Assembly (NCBI RefSeq): GCF_028389875.1
Contig: NC_084669.1
Location: 6,409,501 to 6,473,500, forward strand
Length of the DNA: 64,000 bases
Reading direction: 5' to 3'
Source: Rhea pennata
Taxonomy: Eukaryota; Chordata; Aves; Rheiformes; Rheidae
In this document: positions 45,889 to 59,870 of the stretch, piece after piece
Layout of the letters: the number at the start of each line of letters is the position of its first letter
Numbering within the stretch: position 1 is the first letter of the stretch
Made by a program: the position numbers and the translations under genes
The notes under the pieces: model-generated
What the model was told of the DNA's origin: nothing
Databases searched by the model: none
The model's input: only the letters and a program-made list of their open reading frames with translations

Positions 45889-47884
45889 CTGGCCGTGCTG
45901 GCTGACGCGCGACATCTCGCCTTCAGGAGCCCCGGCACCCACCTCAGCCGGGAGGTCACCCTGGCACAACAGTCCTGGACTGGCCCCTCCTGCAGAGCGC
46001 TTCCTCAACCTGCCCTCTTCTAAAGGGGCAGGGAGGGGTCATTCCTCGTTGCCGGCTACAGCAGCAGCCCGCACTCCTCGTGCCGGCACCCCGGCCCCGC
46101 TTACGGGCAGGGCAAGCTGCTGCGGGTGACACAGGGCTCCGCAGCGCGTGACGCTCGCCCTGCTTACAGGCTTGTCACGCTGGCCAGCCTGCCAGCAGGA
46201 CAGAGAGCCCTGCCGGCACACACCTAGGCCTGGCTACAGGCAGGTCGCACCGCCCGCCGCCTCGGCGAGTGGCTTAACTCTGCCCTCCAGCAACCAGCGC
46301 CGAGCCGGGGCTCTCCCGCCGCGCAGGCGCCGGGCACCGCCGATCCCCTGCCGCACCCAGAGCTCCTCTTGCTGTCCTGGGAAGCGTAGGTTAGGTACGC
46401 TGCAGTATTAGAACATAAAGCCTAAGCACAAGCTCGCTCGCTCACTCCCCTCCCGCCACGCACACCAACACGCGCACCCGCATGCACGCACGCACGCATG
46501 CACGGCTTTCCAGGAGAGGAAGAGGAGCCGGGGCAGCCGAGATCGACGGCCCGATTCGCACCAGCACGAGGGAGGCTCCGACTTGCCCGCAGCTCGCGTG
46601 GAGGCCAGAGCCCTCACCATCACCAGGCGCCGCAGAGCTCGCCCAAAGGCAGGTGCTGTGACAGACACCCTGCTTACAGGGCCGTCACGCTGGCCGCGCT
46701 GTCGGCAAGCGGAAAGCCGCGGGGCAAGGGGCCCGCCCCTGCTTACAGGGCGCGGAAGGGGTTCCAGAGAGCTCAAGTTCCCCCTCGGGGCACGAGAGAG
46801 GGGCTCGCAGCCTCCTTACAGGCTCGGCCCTCTCCCCAGGCAGCAGAAGGAGCAACGTGGCAAAAGGCCACCGAGAAAAATCAAAGGCCCCGGCCCTGGC
46901 TACAGGGAGGGCGCCCAGCGCAAGGAAAGAAAGGGCACCACCAGTGCCAGGGGTGCCCTTAGCGGACCTGAGCCCCGCTTACAGGGAGGTCCCTGTGCCC
47001 AGAGTGCCTTTCTCCTCCCTCCGCCTCCGCCTTCCGCTCTTCTGCTCCCCTTCTTCTCTTCTTGCCCGCTCTTGACTCGACGGTCCACGCGCTTCCTCTT
47101 TGCTCTCCTCCACCACCTGCTGCAAAGCCAGAGAGACCCGTGCAGCCCCCAGGCGCTGTATGCCACCACAAAGCCCCAGGGCAGCCTCGCTGCCCGACAG
47201 CCACGCACACAAGCCCGCGCACACGGACGCGCACAGGCAGCACTTGCCAGCGGAGGAAGAGGACCCAGGGCAGCCGAGAGCAGCGGCCCCATCCCCTGAC
47301 CGCCCCCGGCAACCCCCCGGCAAAACTCACCGGCAACCGCTGCCGACTCGCCCGTCTTCGGGAGAGGAGGCGCCCGGGCGCCTGACCCGCGGCTTGGGCT
47401 GCAGCGCGCCCCAGGGCGGTGCTGAAGCGGGGCTCGGAGCCTGGCACTCTGGGCACCTGGAGCTGGGCACGAGCAGCGGCGGCCACAGAGCCTTCGCGCC
47501 TGCTTACAGGCGGCTCGCGCCGCCGCGCCGACGGCAGAACCCTCGGCGCCCCGGCCAGGCCCTGAGTTACAGGGCAGCCCTGGGCCCGCGGGAGGCTCCT
47601 TCTCGCAGATCGGGGCACTCGGACCCAGGCCCCACTCACGGGGCGGTCACCCCAAGCAAGCTGCCAGCTGGGCACAAAGTCCCCGCGACCCCGGCCCTGA
47701 CTACAGGCGGGTCCACACCCGGGGAGTCCAAGAGCTCGGCCGTCCCCCACAGCAACGGGAATGACTCTCCACAGCCAGGCAGCCGAGCGCAAGGGCCACG
47801 CCGAACCCTCCTTACAGGGCGGCCGCCCTCACCGCTCCGCACGAGCGCCAAAGCGGCGGGCTCTCACCCACGCCCCGCTCACGG
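45888..47884 (+). repeat. macrosatellite unit 2 (1997 bp)
   Basis: Its ACGC tract ends ACGCATGCACGG, a layout shared with unit 7. It has A at 46708 (GGCAAGCGG), also seen in units 5, 7 and 10. Confidence 0.97.
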
Positions 47885-49885
47885 GCTGGCCGTGCTGGCT
47901 GACGCGCGACATCTCGCCTTCAGGAGCCCCGGCACCCACCTCAGCCGGGAGGTCACCCTGGCACAACAGTCCTGGACTGGCCCCTCCTGCAGAGCGCTTC
48001 CTCAACCTGCCCTCTTCTAAAGGGGCAGGGAGGGGTCATTCCTCGTTGCCGGCTACAGCAGCAGCCCGCACTCCTCGTGCCGGCACCCCGGCCCCGCTTA
48101 CGGGCAGGGCAAGCTGCTGCGGGTGACACAGGGCTCCGCAGCGCGTGACGCTCGCCCTGCTTACAGGCTTGTCACGCTGGCCAGCCTGCCAGCAGGACAG
48201 AGAGCCCTGCCGGCACACACCTAGGCCTGGCTACAGGCAGGTCGCACCGCCCGCCGCCTCGGCGAGTGGCTTAACTCTGCCCTCCAGCAACCAGCGCCGA
48301 GCCGGGGCTCTCCCGCCGCGCAGGCGCCGGGCACCGCCGATCCCCTGCCGCACCCAGAGCTCCTCTTGCTGTCCTGGGAAGCGTAGGTTAGGTACGCTGC
48401 AGTATTAGAACATAAAGCCTAAGCACAAGCTCGCTCGCTCACTCCCCTCCCGCCACGCACACCAACACGCACATCCACATGCACGCACGCACGCACGCAT
48501 GCACGGCTTTCCAGGAGAGGAAGAGGAGCCGGGGCAGCCGAGATCGACGGCCCGATTCGCACCAGCACGAGGGAGGCTCCGACTTGCCCGCAGCTCGCGT
48601 GGAGGCCAGAGCCCTCACCATCACCAGGCGCCGCAGAGCTCGCCCAAAGGCAGGTGCTGTGACAGACACCCTGCTTACAGGGCCGTCACGCTGGCCGCGC
48701 TGTCGGCAGGCGGAAAGCCGCGGGGCAAGAGGCCCGCCCCTGCTTACAGGGCGCGGAAGGGGTTCCAGAGAGCTCAAGTTCCCCCTCGGGGCACGAGAGA
48801 GGGGCTCGCAGCCTCCTTACAGGCTCGGCCCTCTCCCCAGGCAGCAGAAGGAGCAACGTGGCAAAAGGCCACCGAGAAAAATCAAAGGCCCCGGCCCTGG
48901 CTACAGGGAGGGCGCCCAGCGCAAGGAAAGAAAGGGCACCACCAGTGCCAGGGGTGCCCTTAGCGGACCTGAGCCCCGCTTACAGGGAGGTCCCTGTGCC
49001 CAGAGTGCCTTTCTCCTCCCTCCGCCTCCGCCTTCCGCTCTTCTGCTCCCCTTCTTCTCTTCTTGCCCGCTCTTGACTCGACGGTCCACGCGCTTCCTCT
49101 TTGCTCTCCTCCACCACCTGCTGCAAAGCCAGAGAGACCCGTGCAGCCCCCAGGCGCTGTATGCCACCACAAAGCCCCAGGGCAGCCTCGCTGCCCGACA
49201 GCCACGCACACAAGCCCGCGCACACGGACGCGCACAGGCAGCACTTGCCAGCGGAGGAAGAGGACCCAGGGCAGCCGAGAGCAGCGGCCCCATCCCCTGA
49301 CCGCCCCCGGCAACCCCCCGGCAAAACTCACCGGCAACCGCTGCCGACTCGCCCGTCTTCGGGAGAGGAGGCGCCCGGGCGCCTGACCCGCGGCTTGGGC
49401 TGCAGCGCGCCCCAGGGCGGTGCTGAAGCGGGGCTCGGAGCCTGGCACTCTGGGCACCTGGAGCTGGGCACGAGCAGCGGCGGCCACAGAGCCTTCGCGC
49501 CTGCTTACAGGCGGCTCGCGCCGCCGCGCCGACGGCAGAACCCTCGGCGCCCCGGCCAGGCCCTGAGTTACAGGGCAGCCCTGGGCCCGCGGGAGGCTCC
49601 TTCTCGCAGATCGGGGCACTCGGACCCAGGCCCCACTCACGGGGCGGTCACCCCAAGCAAGCTGCCAGCTGGGCACAAAGTCCCCGCGACCCCGGCCCTG
49701 ACTACAGGCGGGTCCACACCCGGGGAGTCCAAGAGCTCGGCCGTCCCCCACAGCAACGGGAATGACTCTCCACAGCCAGGCAGCCGAGCGCAAGGGCCAC
49801 GCCGAACCCTCCTTACAGGGCGGCCGCCCTCACCGCTCCGCACGAGCGCCAAAGCGGCGGGCTCTCACCCACGCCCCGCTCACGG
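47885..49885 (+). repeat. macrosatellite unit 3 (2001 bp)
   Basis: Long-form ACGC tract preceded by ACATCCACATGC, shared with units 4 and 5. It has A at 48730 (CAAGAGGCCC), shared only with unit 5. Confidence 0.97.
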
Positions 49886-51886
49886 GCTGGCCGTGCTGGC
49901 TGACGCGCGACATCTCGCCTTCAGGAGCCCCGGCACCCACCTCAGCCGGGAGGTCACCCTGGCACAACAGTCCTGGACTGGCCCCTCCTGCAGAGCGCTT
50001 CCTCAACCTGCCCTCTTCTAAAGGGGCAGGGAGGGGTCATTCCTCGTTGCCGGCTACAGCAGCAGCCCGCACTCCTCGTGCCGGCACCCCGGCCCCGCTT
50101 ACGGGCAGGGCAAGCTGCTGCGGGTGACACAGGGCTCCGCAGCGCGTGACGCTCGCCCTGCTTACAGGCTTGTCACGCTGGCCAGCCTGCCAGCAGGACA
50201 GAGAGCCCTGCCGGCACACACCTAGGCCTGGCTACAGGCAGGTCGCACCGCCCGCCGCCTCGGCGAGTGGCTTAACTCTGCCCTCCAGCAACCAGCGCCG
50301 AGCCCGGGCTCTCCCGCCGCGCAGGCGCCGGGCACCGCCGATCCCCTGCCGCACCCAGAGCTCCTCTTGCTGTCCTGGGAAGCGTAGGTTAGGTACGCTG
50401 CAGTATTAGAACATAAAGCCTAAGCACAAGCTCGCTCGCTCACTCCCCTCCCGCCACGCACACCAACACGCACATCCACATGCACGCACGCACGCACGCA
50501 TGCACGGCTTTCCAGGAGAGGAAGAGGAGCCGGGGCAGCCGAGATCGACGGCCCGATTCGCACCAGCACGAGGGAGGCTCCGACTTGCCCGCAGCTCGCG
50601 TGGAGGCCAGAGCCCTCACCATCACCAGGCGCCGCAGAGCTCGCCCAAAGGCAGGTGCTGTGACAGACACCCTGCTTACAGGGCCGTCACGCTGGCCGCG
50701 CTGTCGGCAGGCGGAAAGCCGCGGGGCAAGGGGCCCGCCCCTGCTTACAGGGCGCGGAAGGGGTTCCAGAGAGCTCAAGTTCCCCCTCGGGGCACGAGAG
50801 AGGGGCTCGCAGCCTCCTTACAGGCTCGGCCCTCTCCCCAGGCAGCAGAAGGAGCAACGTGGCAAAAGGCCACCGAGAAAAATCAAAGGCCCCGGCCCTG
50901 GCTACAGGGAGGGCGCCCAGCGCAAGGAAAGAAAGGGCACCACCAGTGCCAGGGGTGCCCTTAGCGGACCTGAGCCCCGCTTACAGGGAGGTCCCTGTGC
51001 CCAGAGTGCCTTTCTCCTCCCTCCGCCTCCGCCTTCCGCTCTTCTGCTCCCCTTCTTCTCTTCTTGCCCGCTCTTGACTCGACGGTCCACGCGCTTCCTC
51101 TTTGCTCTCCTCCACCACCTGCTGCAAAGCCAGAGAGACCCGTGCAGCCCCCAGGCGCTGTATGCCACCACAAAGCCCCAGGGCAGCCTCGCTGCCCGAC
51201 AGCCACGCACACAAGCCCGCGCACACGGACGCGCACAGGCAGCACTTGCCAGCGGAGGAAGAGGACCCAGGGCAGCCGAGAGCAGCGGCCCCATCCCCTG
51301 ACCGCCCCCGGCAACCCCCCGGCAAAACTCACCGGCAACCGCTGCCGACTCGCCCGTCTTCGGGAGAGGAGGCGCCCGGGCGCCTGACCCGCGGCTTGGG
51401 CTGCAGCGCGCCCCAGGGCGGTGCTGAAGCGGGGCTCGGAGCCTGGCACTCTGGGCACCTGGAGCTGGGCACGAGCAGCGGCGGCCACAGAGCCTTCGCG
51501 CCTGCTTACAGGCGGCTCGCGCCGCCGCGCCGACGGCAGAACCCTCGGCGCCCCGGCCAGGCCCTGAGTTACAGGGCAGCCCTGGGCCCGCGGGAGGCTC
51601 CTTCTCGCAGATCGGGGCACTCGGACCCAGGCCCCACTCACGGGGCGGTCACCCCAAGCAAGCTGCCAGCTGGGCACAAAGTCCCCGCGACCCCGGCCCT
51701 GACTACAGGCGGGTCCACACCCGGGGAGTCCAAGAGCTCGGCCGTCCCCCACAGCAACGGGAATGACTCTCCACAGCCAGGCAGCCGAGCGCAAGGGCCA
51801 CGCCGAACCCTCCTTACAGGGCGGCCGCCCTCACCGCTCCGCACGAGCGCCAAAGCGGCGGGCTCTCACCCACGCCCCGCTCACGG
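49886..51886 (+). repeat. macrosatellite unit 4 (2001 bp)
   Basis: Long-form ACGC tract like unit 3. It reads GAGCCCGGGCTC near 50300, where most units read GAGCCGGGGCTC. Confidence 0.97.
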
Positions 51887-53887
51887 GCTGGCCGTGCTGG
51901 CTGACGCGCGACATCTCGCCTTCAGGAGCCCCGGCACCCACCTCAGCCGGGAGGTCACCCTGGCACAACAGTCCTGGACTGGCCCCTCCTGCAGAGCGCT
52001 TCCTCAACCTGCCCTCTTCTAAAGGGGCAGGGAGGGGTCATTCCTCGTTGCCGGCTACAGCAGCAGCCCGCACTCCTCGTGCCGGCACCCCGGCCCCGCT
52101 TACGGGCAGGGCAAGCTGCTGCGGGTGACACAGGGCTCCGCAGCGCGTGACGCTCGCCCTGCTTACAGGCTTGTCACGCTGGCCAGCCTGCCAGCAGGAC
52201 AGAGAGCCCTGCCGGCACACACCTAGGCCTGGCTACAGGCAGGTCGCACCGCCCGCCGCCTCGGCGAGTGGCTTAACTCTGCCCTCCAGCAACCAGCGCC
52301 GAGCCGGGGCTCTCCCGCCGCGCAGGCGCCGGGCACCGCCGATCCCCTGCCGCACCCAGAGCTCCTCTTGCTGTCCTGGGAAGCGTAGGTTAGGTACGCT
52401 GCAGTATTAGAACATAAAGCCTAAGCACAAGCTCGCTCGCTCACTCCCCTCCCGCCACGCACACCAACACGCACATCCACATGCACGCACGCACGCACGC
52501 ATGCACGGCTTTCCAGGAGAGGAAGAGGAGCCGGGGCAGCCGAGATCGACGGCCCGATTCGCACCAGCACGAGGGAGGCTCCGACTTGCCCGCAGCTCGC
52601 GTGGAGGCCAGAGCCCTCACCATCACCAGGCGCCGCAGAGCTCGCCCAAAGGCAGGTGCTGTGACAGACACCCTGCTTACAGGGCCGTCACGCTGGCCGC
52701 ACTGTCGGCAAGCGGAAAGCCGCGGGGCAAGAGGCCCGCCCCTGCTTACAGGGCGCGGAAGGGGTTCCAGAGAGCTCAAGTTCCCCCTCGGGGCACGAGA
52801 GAGGGGCTCGCAGCCTCCTTACAGGCTCGGCCCTCTCCCCAGGCAGCAGAAGGAGCAACGTGGCAAAAGGCCACCGAGAAAAATCAAAGGCCCCAGCCCT
52901 GGCTACAGGGAGGGCGCCCAGCGCAAGGAAAGAAAGGGCACCACCAGTGCCAGGGGTGCCCTTAGCGGACCTGAGCCCCGCTTACAGGGAGGTCCCTGTG
53001 CCCAGAGTGCCTTTCTCCTCCCTCCGCCTCCGCCTTCCGCTCTTCTGCTCCCCTTCTTCTCTTCTTGCCCGCTCTTGACTCGACGGTCCACGCGCTTCCT
53101 CTTTGCTCTCCTCCACCACCTGCTGCAAAGCCAGAGAGACCCGTGCAGCCCCCAGGCGCTGTATGCCACCACAAAGCCCCAGGGCAGCCTCGCTGCCCGA
53201 CAGCCACGCACACAAGCCCGCGCACACGGACGCGCACAGGCAGCACTTGCCAGCAGAGGAAGAGGACCCAGGGCAGCCGAGAGCAGCGGCCCCATCCCCT
53301 GACCGCCCCCGGCAACCCCCCGGCAAAACTCACCGGCAACCGCTGCCGACTCGCCCGTCTTCGGGAGAGGAGGCGCCCGGGCGCCTGACCCGCGGCTTGG
53401 GCTGCAGCGCGCCCCGGGGCGGTGCTGAAGCGGGGCTCGGAGCCTGGCACTCTGGGCACCTGGAGCTGGGCACGAGCAGCGGCGGCCACAGAGCCTTCGC
53501 GCCTGCTTACAGGCGGCTCGCGCCGCCGCGCCGACGGCAGAACCCTCGGCGCCCCGGCCAGGCCCTGAGTTACAGGGCAGCCCTGGGCCCGCCGGAGGCT
53601 CCTTCTCGCAGATCGGGGCACTCGGACCCAGGCCCCACTCACGGGGCGGTCACCCCAAGCAAGCTGCCAGCTGGGCACAAAGTCCCCGCGACCCCGGCCC
53701 TGACTACAGGCGGGTCCACACCCGGGGAGTCCAAGAGCTCGGCCGTCCCCCACAGCAACGGGAATGACTCTCCACAGCCAGGCAGCCGAGCGCAAGGGCC
53801 ACGCCGAACCCTCCTTACAGGGCGGCCGCCCTCACCGCTCCGCACGAGCGCCAAAGCGGCGGGCTCTCACCCACGCCCCGCTCACGG
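51887..53887 (+). repeat. macrosatellite unit 5 (2001 bp)
   Basis: Long-form ACGC tract. It is among the more variable units, with changes at 52701 (GCACTG), 52711 (GGCAAGCGG), 52732 and near 52895, 53255, 53417 and 53592. The GCCGGAGG variant near 53592 recurs in units 8, 9 and 10. Confidence 0.97.
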
Positions 53888-55884
53888 GCTGGCCGTGCTG
53901 GCTGACGCGCGACATCTCGCCTTCAGGAGCCCCGGCACCCACCTCAGCCGGGAGGTCACCCTGGCACAACAGTCCTGGACTGGCCCCTCCTGCAGAGCGC
54001 TTCCTCAACCTGCCCTCTTCTAAAGGGGCAGGGAGGGGTCATTCCTCGTTGCCGGCTACAGCAGCAGCCCGCACTCCTCGTGCCGGCACCCCGGCCCCGC
54101 TTACGGGCAGGGCAAGCTGCTGCGGGTGACACAGGGCTCCGCAGCGCGTGACGCTCGCCCTGCTTACAGGCTTGTCACGCTGGCCAGCCTGCCAGCAGGA
54201 CAGAGAGCCCTGCCGGCACACACCTAGGCCTGGCTACAGGCAGGTCGCACCGCCCGCCGCCTCGGCGAGTGGCTTAACTCTGCCCTCCAGCAACCAGCGC
54301 CGAGCCGGGGCTCTCCCGCCGCGCAGGCGCCGGGCACCGCCGATCCCCTGCCGCACCCAGAGCTCCTCTTGCTGTCCTGGGAAGCGTAGGTTAGGTACGC
54401 TGCAGTATTAGAACATAAAGCCTAAGCACAAGCTCGCTCGCTCACTCCCCTCCCGCCACGCACACCAACACGCACACCCGCATGCACGCACGCACGCACG
54501 CACGGCTTTCCAGGAGAGGAAGAGGAGCCGGGGCAGCCGAGATCGACGGCCCGATTCGCACCAGCACGAGGGAGGCTCCGACTTGCCCGCAGCTCGCGTG
54601 GAGGCCAGAGCCCTCACCATCACCAGGCGCCGCAGAGCTCGCCCAAAGGCAGGTGCTGTGACAGACACCCTGCTTACAGGGCCGTCACGCTGGCCGCGCT
54701 GTCGGCAGGCGGAAAGCCGCGGGGCAAGGGGCCCGCCCCTGCTTACAGGGCGCGGAAGGGGTTCCAGAGAGCTCAAGTTCCCCCTCGGGGCACGAGAGAG
54801 GGGCTCGCAGCCTCCTTACAGGCTCGGCCCTCTCCCCAGGCAGCAGAAGGAGCAACGTGGCAAAAGGCCACCGAGAAAAATCAAAGGCCCCGGCCCTGGC
54901 TACAGGGAGGGCGCCCAGCGCAAGGAAAGAAAGGGCACCACCAGTGCCAGGGGTGCCCTTAGCGGACCTGAGCCCCGCTTACAGGGAGGTCCCTGTGCCC
55001 AGAGTGCCTTTCTCCTCCCTCCGCCTCCGCCTTCCGCTCTTCTGCTCCCCTTCTTCTCTTCTTGCCCGCTCTTGACTCGACGGTCCACGCGCTTCCTCTT
55101 TGCTCTCCTCCACCACCTGCTGCAAAGCCAGAGAGACCCGTGCAGCCCCCAGGCGCTGTATGCCACCACAAAGCCCCAGGGCAGCCTCGCTGCCCGACAG
55201 CCACGCACACAAGCCCGCGCACACGGACGCGCACAGGCAGCACTTGCCAGCAGAGGAAGAGGACCCAGGGCAGCCGAGAGCAGCGGCCCCATCCCCTGAC
55301 CGCCCCCGGCAACCCCCCGGCAAAACTCACCGGCAACCGCTGCCGACTCGCCCGTCTTCGGGAGAGGAGGCGCCCGGGCGCCTGACCCGCGGCTTGGGCT
55401 GCAGCGCGCCCCAGGGCGGTGCTGAAGCGGGGCTCGGAGCCTGGCACTCTGGGCACCTGGAGCTGGGCACGAGCAGCGGCGGCCACAGAGCCTTCGCGCC
55501 TGCTTACAGGCGGCTCGCGCCGCTGCGCCGACGGCAGAACCCTCGGCGCCCCGGCCAGGCCCTGAGTTACAGGGCAGCCCTGGGCCCGCGGGAGGCTCCT
55601 TCTCGCAGATCGGGGCACTCGGACCCAGGCCCCACTCACGGGGCGGTCACCCCAAGCAAGCTGCCAGCTGGGCACAAAGTCCCCGCGACCCCGGCCCTGA
55701 CTACAGGCGGGTCCACACCCGGGGAGTCCAAGAGCTCGGCCGTCCCCCACAGCAACGGGAATGACTCTCCACAGCCAGGCAGCCGAGCGCAAGGGCCACG
55801 CCGAACCCTCCTTACAGGGCGGCCGCCCTCACCGCTCCGCACGAGCGCCAAAGCGGCGGGCTCTCACCCACGCCCCGCTCACGG
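53888..55884 (+). repeat. macrosatellite unit 6 (1997 bp)
   Basis: ACGC tract form identical to unit 1. It shares CCAGCAGAGG near 55250 only with unit 5 and has a private CGCCGCTGCG change near 55523. Confidence 0.97.
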
Positions 55885-57881
55885 GCTGGCCGTGCTGGCT
55901 GACGCGCGACATCTCGCCTTCAGGAGCCCCGGCACCCACCTCAGCCGGGAGGTCACCCTGGCACAACAGTCCTGGACTGGCCCCTCCTGCAGAGCGCTTC
56001 CTCAACCTGCCCTCTTCTAAAGGGGCAGGGAGGGGTCATTCCTCGTTGCCGGCTACAGCAGCAGCCCGCACTCCTCGTGCCGGCACCCCGGCCCCGCTTA
56101 CGGGCAGGGCAAGCTGCTGCGGGTGACACAGGGCTCCGCAGCGCGTGACGCTCGCCCTGCTTACAGGCTTGTCACGCTGGCCAGCCTGCCAGCAGGACAG
56201 AGAGCCCTGCCGGCACACACCTAGGCCTGGCTACAGGCAGGTCGCACCGCCCGCCGCCTCGGCGAGTGGCTTAACTCTGCCCTCCAGCAACCAGCGCCGA
56301 GCCGGGGCTCTCCCGCCGCGCAGGCGCCGGGCACCGCCGATCCCCTGCCGCACCCAGAGCTCCTCTTGCTGTCCTGGGAAGCGTAGGTTAGGTACGCTGC
56401 AGTATTAGAACATAAAGCCTAAGCACAAGCTCGCTCGCTCACTCCCCTCCCGCCACGCACACCAACACGCACACCCGCATGCACGCACGCACGCATGCAC
56501 GGCTTTCCAGGAGAGGAAGAGGAGCCGGGGCAGCCGAGATCGACGGCCCGATTCGCACCAGCACGAGGGAGGCTCCGACTTGCCCGCAGCTCGCGTGGAG
56601 GCCAGAGCCCTCACCATCACCAGGCGCCGCAGAGCTCGCCCAAAGGCAGGTGCTGTGACAGACACCCTGCTTACAGGGCCGTCACGCTGGCCGCGCTGTC
56701 GGCAAGCGGAAAGCCGCGGGGCAAGGGGCCCGCCCCTGCTTACAGGGCGCGGAAGGGGTTCCAGAGAGCTCAAGTTCCCCCTCGGGGCACGAGAGAGGGG
56801 CTCGCAGCCTCCTTACAGGCTCGGCCCTCTCCCCAGGCAGCAGAAGGAGCAACGTGGCAAAAGGCCACCGAGAAAAATCAAAGGCCCCGGCCCTGGCTAC
56901 AGGGAGGGCGCCCAGCGCAAGGAAAGAAAGGGCACCACCAGTGCCAGGGGTGCCCTTAGCGGACCTGAGCCCTGCTTACAGGGAGGTCCCTGTGCCCAGA
57001 GTGCCTTTCTCCTCCCTCCGCCTCCGCCTTCCGCTCTTCTGCTCCCCTTCTTCTCTTCTTGCCCGCTCTTGACTCGACGGTCCACACGCTTCCTCTTTGC
57101 TCTCCTCCACCACCTGCTGCAAAGCCAGAGAGACCCGTGCAGCCCCCAGGCGCTGTATGCCACCACAAAGCCCCAGGGCAGCCTCGCTGCCCGACAGCCA
57201 CGCACACAAGCCCGCGCACACGGACGCGCACAGGCAGCACTTGCCAGCGGAGGAAGAGGACCCAGGGCAGCCGAGAGCAGCGGCCCCATCCCCTGACCGC
57301 CCCCGGCAACCCCCCGGCAAAACTCACCGGCAACCGCTGCCGACTCGCCCGTCTTCGGGAGAGGAGGCGCCCGGGCGCCTGACCCGCGGCTTGGGCTGCA
57401 GCGCGCCCCAGGGCGGTGCTGAAGCGGGGCTCGGAGCCTGGCACTCTGGGCACCTGGAGCTGGGCACGAGCAGCAGCGGCCACAGAGCCTTCGCGCCTGC
57501 TTACAGGCGGCTCGCGCCGCCGCGCCGACGGCAGAACCCTCGGCGCCCCGGCCAGGCCCTGAGTTACAGGGCAGCCCTGGGCCCGCGGGAGGCTCCTTCT
57601 CGCAGATCGGGGCACTCGGACCCAGGCCCCACTCACGGGGCGGTCACCCCAAGCAAGCTGCCAGCTGGGCACAAAGTCCCCGCGACCCCGGCCCTGACTA
57701 CAGGCGGGTCCACACCCGGGGAGTCCAAGAGCTCGGCCGTCCCCCACAGCAACGGGAATGACTCTCCACAGCCAGGCAGCCGAGCGCAAGGGCCACGCCG
57801 AACCCTCCTTACAGGGCGGCCGCCCTCACCGCTCCGCACGAGCGCCAAAGCGGCGGGCTCTCACCCACGCCCCGCTCACGG
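55885..57881 (+). repeat. macrosatellite unit 7 (1997 bp)
   Basis: ACGC tract form and the A at 56705 match unit 2. Private changes include GAGCCCTGCTTACAGG near 56971, CCACACGCTT near 57085 and AGCAGCAGCGG near 57472. Two of them change CpG to CpA or TpG. Confidence 0.97.
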
Positions 57882-59870
57882 GCTGGCCGTGCTGGCTGAC
57901 GCGCGACATCTCGCCTTCAGGAGCCCCGGCACCCACCTCAGCCGGGAGGTCACCCTGGCACAACAGTCCTGGACTGGCCCCTCCTGCAGAGCGCTTCCTC
58001 AACCTGCCCTCTTCTAAAGGGGCAGGGAGGGGTCATTCCTCGTTGCCGGCTACAGCAGCAGCCCGCACTCCTCGTGCCGGCACCCCGGCCCCGCTTACGG
58101 GCAGGGCAAGCTGCTGCGGGTGACACAGGGCTCCGCAGCGCGTGACGCTCGCCCTGCTTACAGGCTTGTCACGCTGGCCAGCCTGCCAGCAGGACAGAGA
58201 GCCCTGCCGGCACACACCTAGGCCTGGCTACAGGCAGGTCGCACCGCCCGCCGCCTCGGCGAGTGGCTTAACTCTGCCCTCCAGCAACCAGCGCCGAGCC
58301 GGGGCTCTCCCGCCGCGCAGGCGCCGGGCACCGCCGATCCCCTGCCGCACCCAGAGCTCCTCTTGCTGTCCTGGGAAGCGTAGGTTAGGTACGCTGCAGT
58401 ATTAGAACATAAAGCCTAAGCACAAGCTCGCTCGCTCACTCCCCTCCCGCCACGCACACCAACATGCACACCCGCATGCACGCACGCACGGCTTTCCAGG
58501 AGAGGAAGAGGAGCCGGGGCAGCCGAGATCGACGGCCCGATTCGCACCAGCACGAGGGAGGCTCCGACTTGCCCGCAGCTCGCGTGGAGGCCAGAGCCCT
58601 CACCATCACCAGGCGCCGCAGAGCTCGCCCAAAGGCAGGTGCTGTGACAGACACCCTGCTTACAGGGCCGTCACGCTGGCCGCGCTGTCGGCAGGCGGAA
58701 AGCCGCGGGGCAAGGGGCCCGCCCCTGCTTACAGGGCGCGGAAGGGGTTCCAGAGAGCTCAAGTTCCCCCTCGGGGCACGAGAGAGGGGCTCGCAGCCTC
58801 CTTACAGGCTCGGCCCTCTCCCCAGGCAGCAGAAGGAGCAACGTGGCAAAAGGCCACCGAGAAAAATCAAAGGCCCCGGCCCTGGCTACAGGGAGGGCGC
58901 CCAGCGCAAGGAAAGAAAGGGCACCACCAGTGCCAGGGGTGCCCTTAGCGGACCTGAGCCCCGCTTACAGGGAGGTCCCTGTGCCCAGAGTGCCTTTCTC
59001 CTCCCTCCGCCTCCGCCTTCCGCTCTTCTGCTCCCCTTCTTCTCTTCTTGCCCGCTCTTGACTCGACGGTCCACGCGCTTCCTCTTTGCTCTCCTCCACC
59101 ACCTGCTGCAAAGCCAGAGAGACCCGTGCAGCCCCCAGGCGCTGTATGCCACCACAAAGCCCCAGGGCAGCCTCGCTGCCCGACAGCCACGCACACAAGC
59201 CCGCGCACACGGACGCGCACAGGCAGCACTTGCCAGCGGAGGAAGAGGACCCAGGGCAGCCGAGAGCAGCGGCCCCATCCCCTGACCGCCCCCGGCAACC
59301 CCCCGGCAAAACTCACCGGCAACCGCTGCCGACTCGCCCGTCTTCGGGAGAGGAGGCGCCCGGGCGCCTGACCCGCGGCTTGGGCTGCAGCGCGCCCCAG
59401 GGCGGTGCTGAAGCGGGGCTCGGAGCCTGGCACTCTGGGCACCTGGAGCTGGGCACGAGCAGCGGCGGCCACAGAGCCTTCGCGCCTGCTTACAGGCGGC
59501 TCGCGCCGCCGCGCCGACGGCAGAACCCTCGGCGCCCCGGCCAGGCCCTGAGTTACAGGGCAGCCCTGGGCCCGCCGGAGGCTCCTTCTCGCAGATCGGG
59601 GCACTCGGACCCAGGCCCCACTCACGGGGCGGTCACCCCAAGCAAGCTGCCAGCTGGGCACAAAGTCCCCGCGACCCCGGCCCTGACTACAGGCGGGTCC
59701 ACACCCGGGGAGTCCTAGAGCTCGGCCGTCCCCCACAGCAACGGGAATGACTCTCCACAGCCAGGCAGCCGAGCGCAAGGGCCACGCCGAACCCTCCTTA
59801 CAGGGCGGCCGCCCTCACCGCTCCGCACGAGCGCCAAAGCGGCGGGCTCTCACCCACGCCCCGCTCACGG
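57882..59870 (+). repeat. macrosatellite unit 8 (1989 bp)
   Basis: Shortest ACGC tract, shared with unit 9, with ACATGCACACCCGC before it. It has a T at 59716 (GTCCTAGAG), which interrupts the long + strand open frame found in the other units. Confidence 0.97.
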
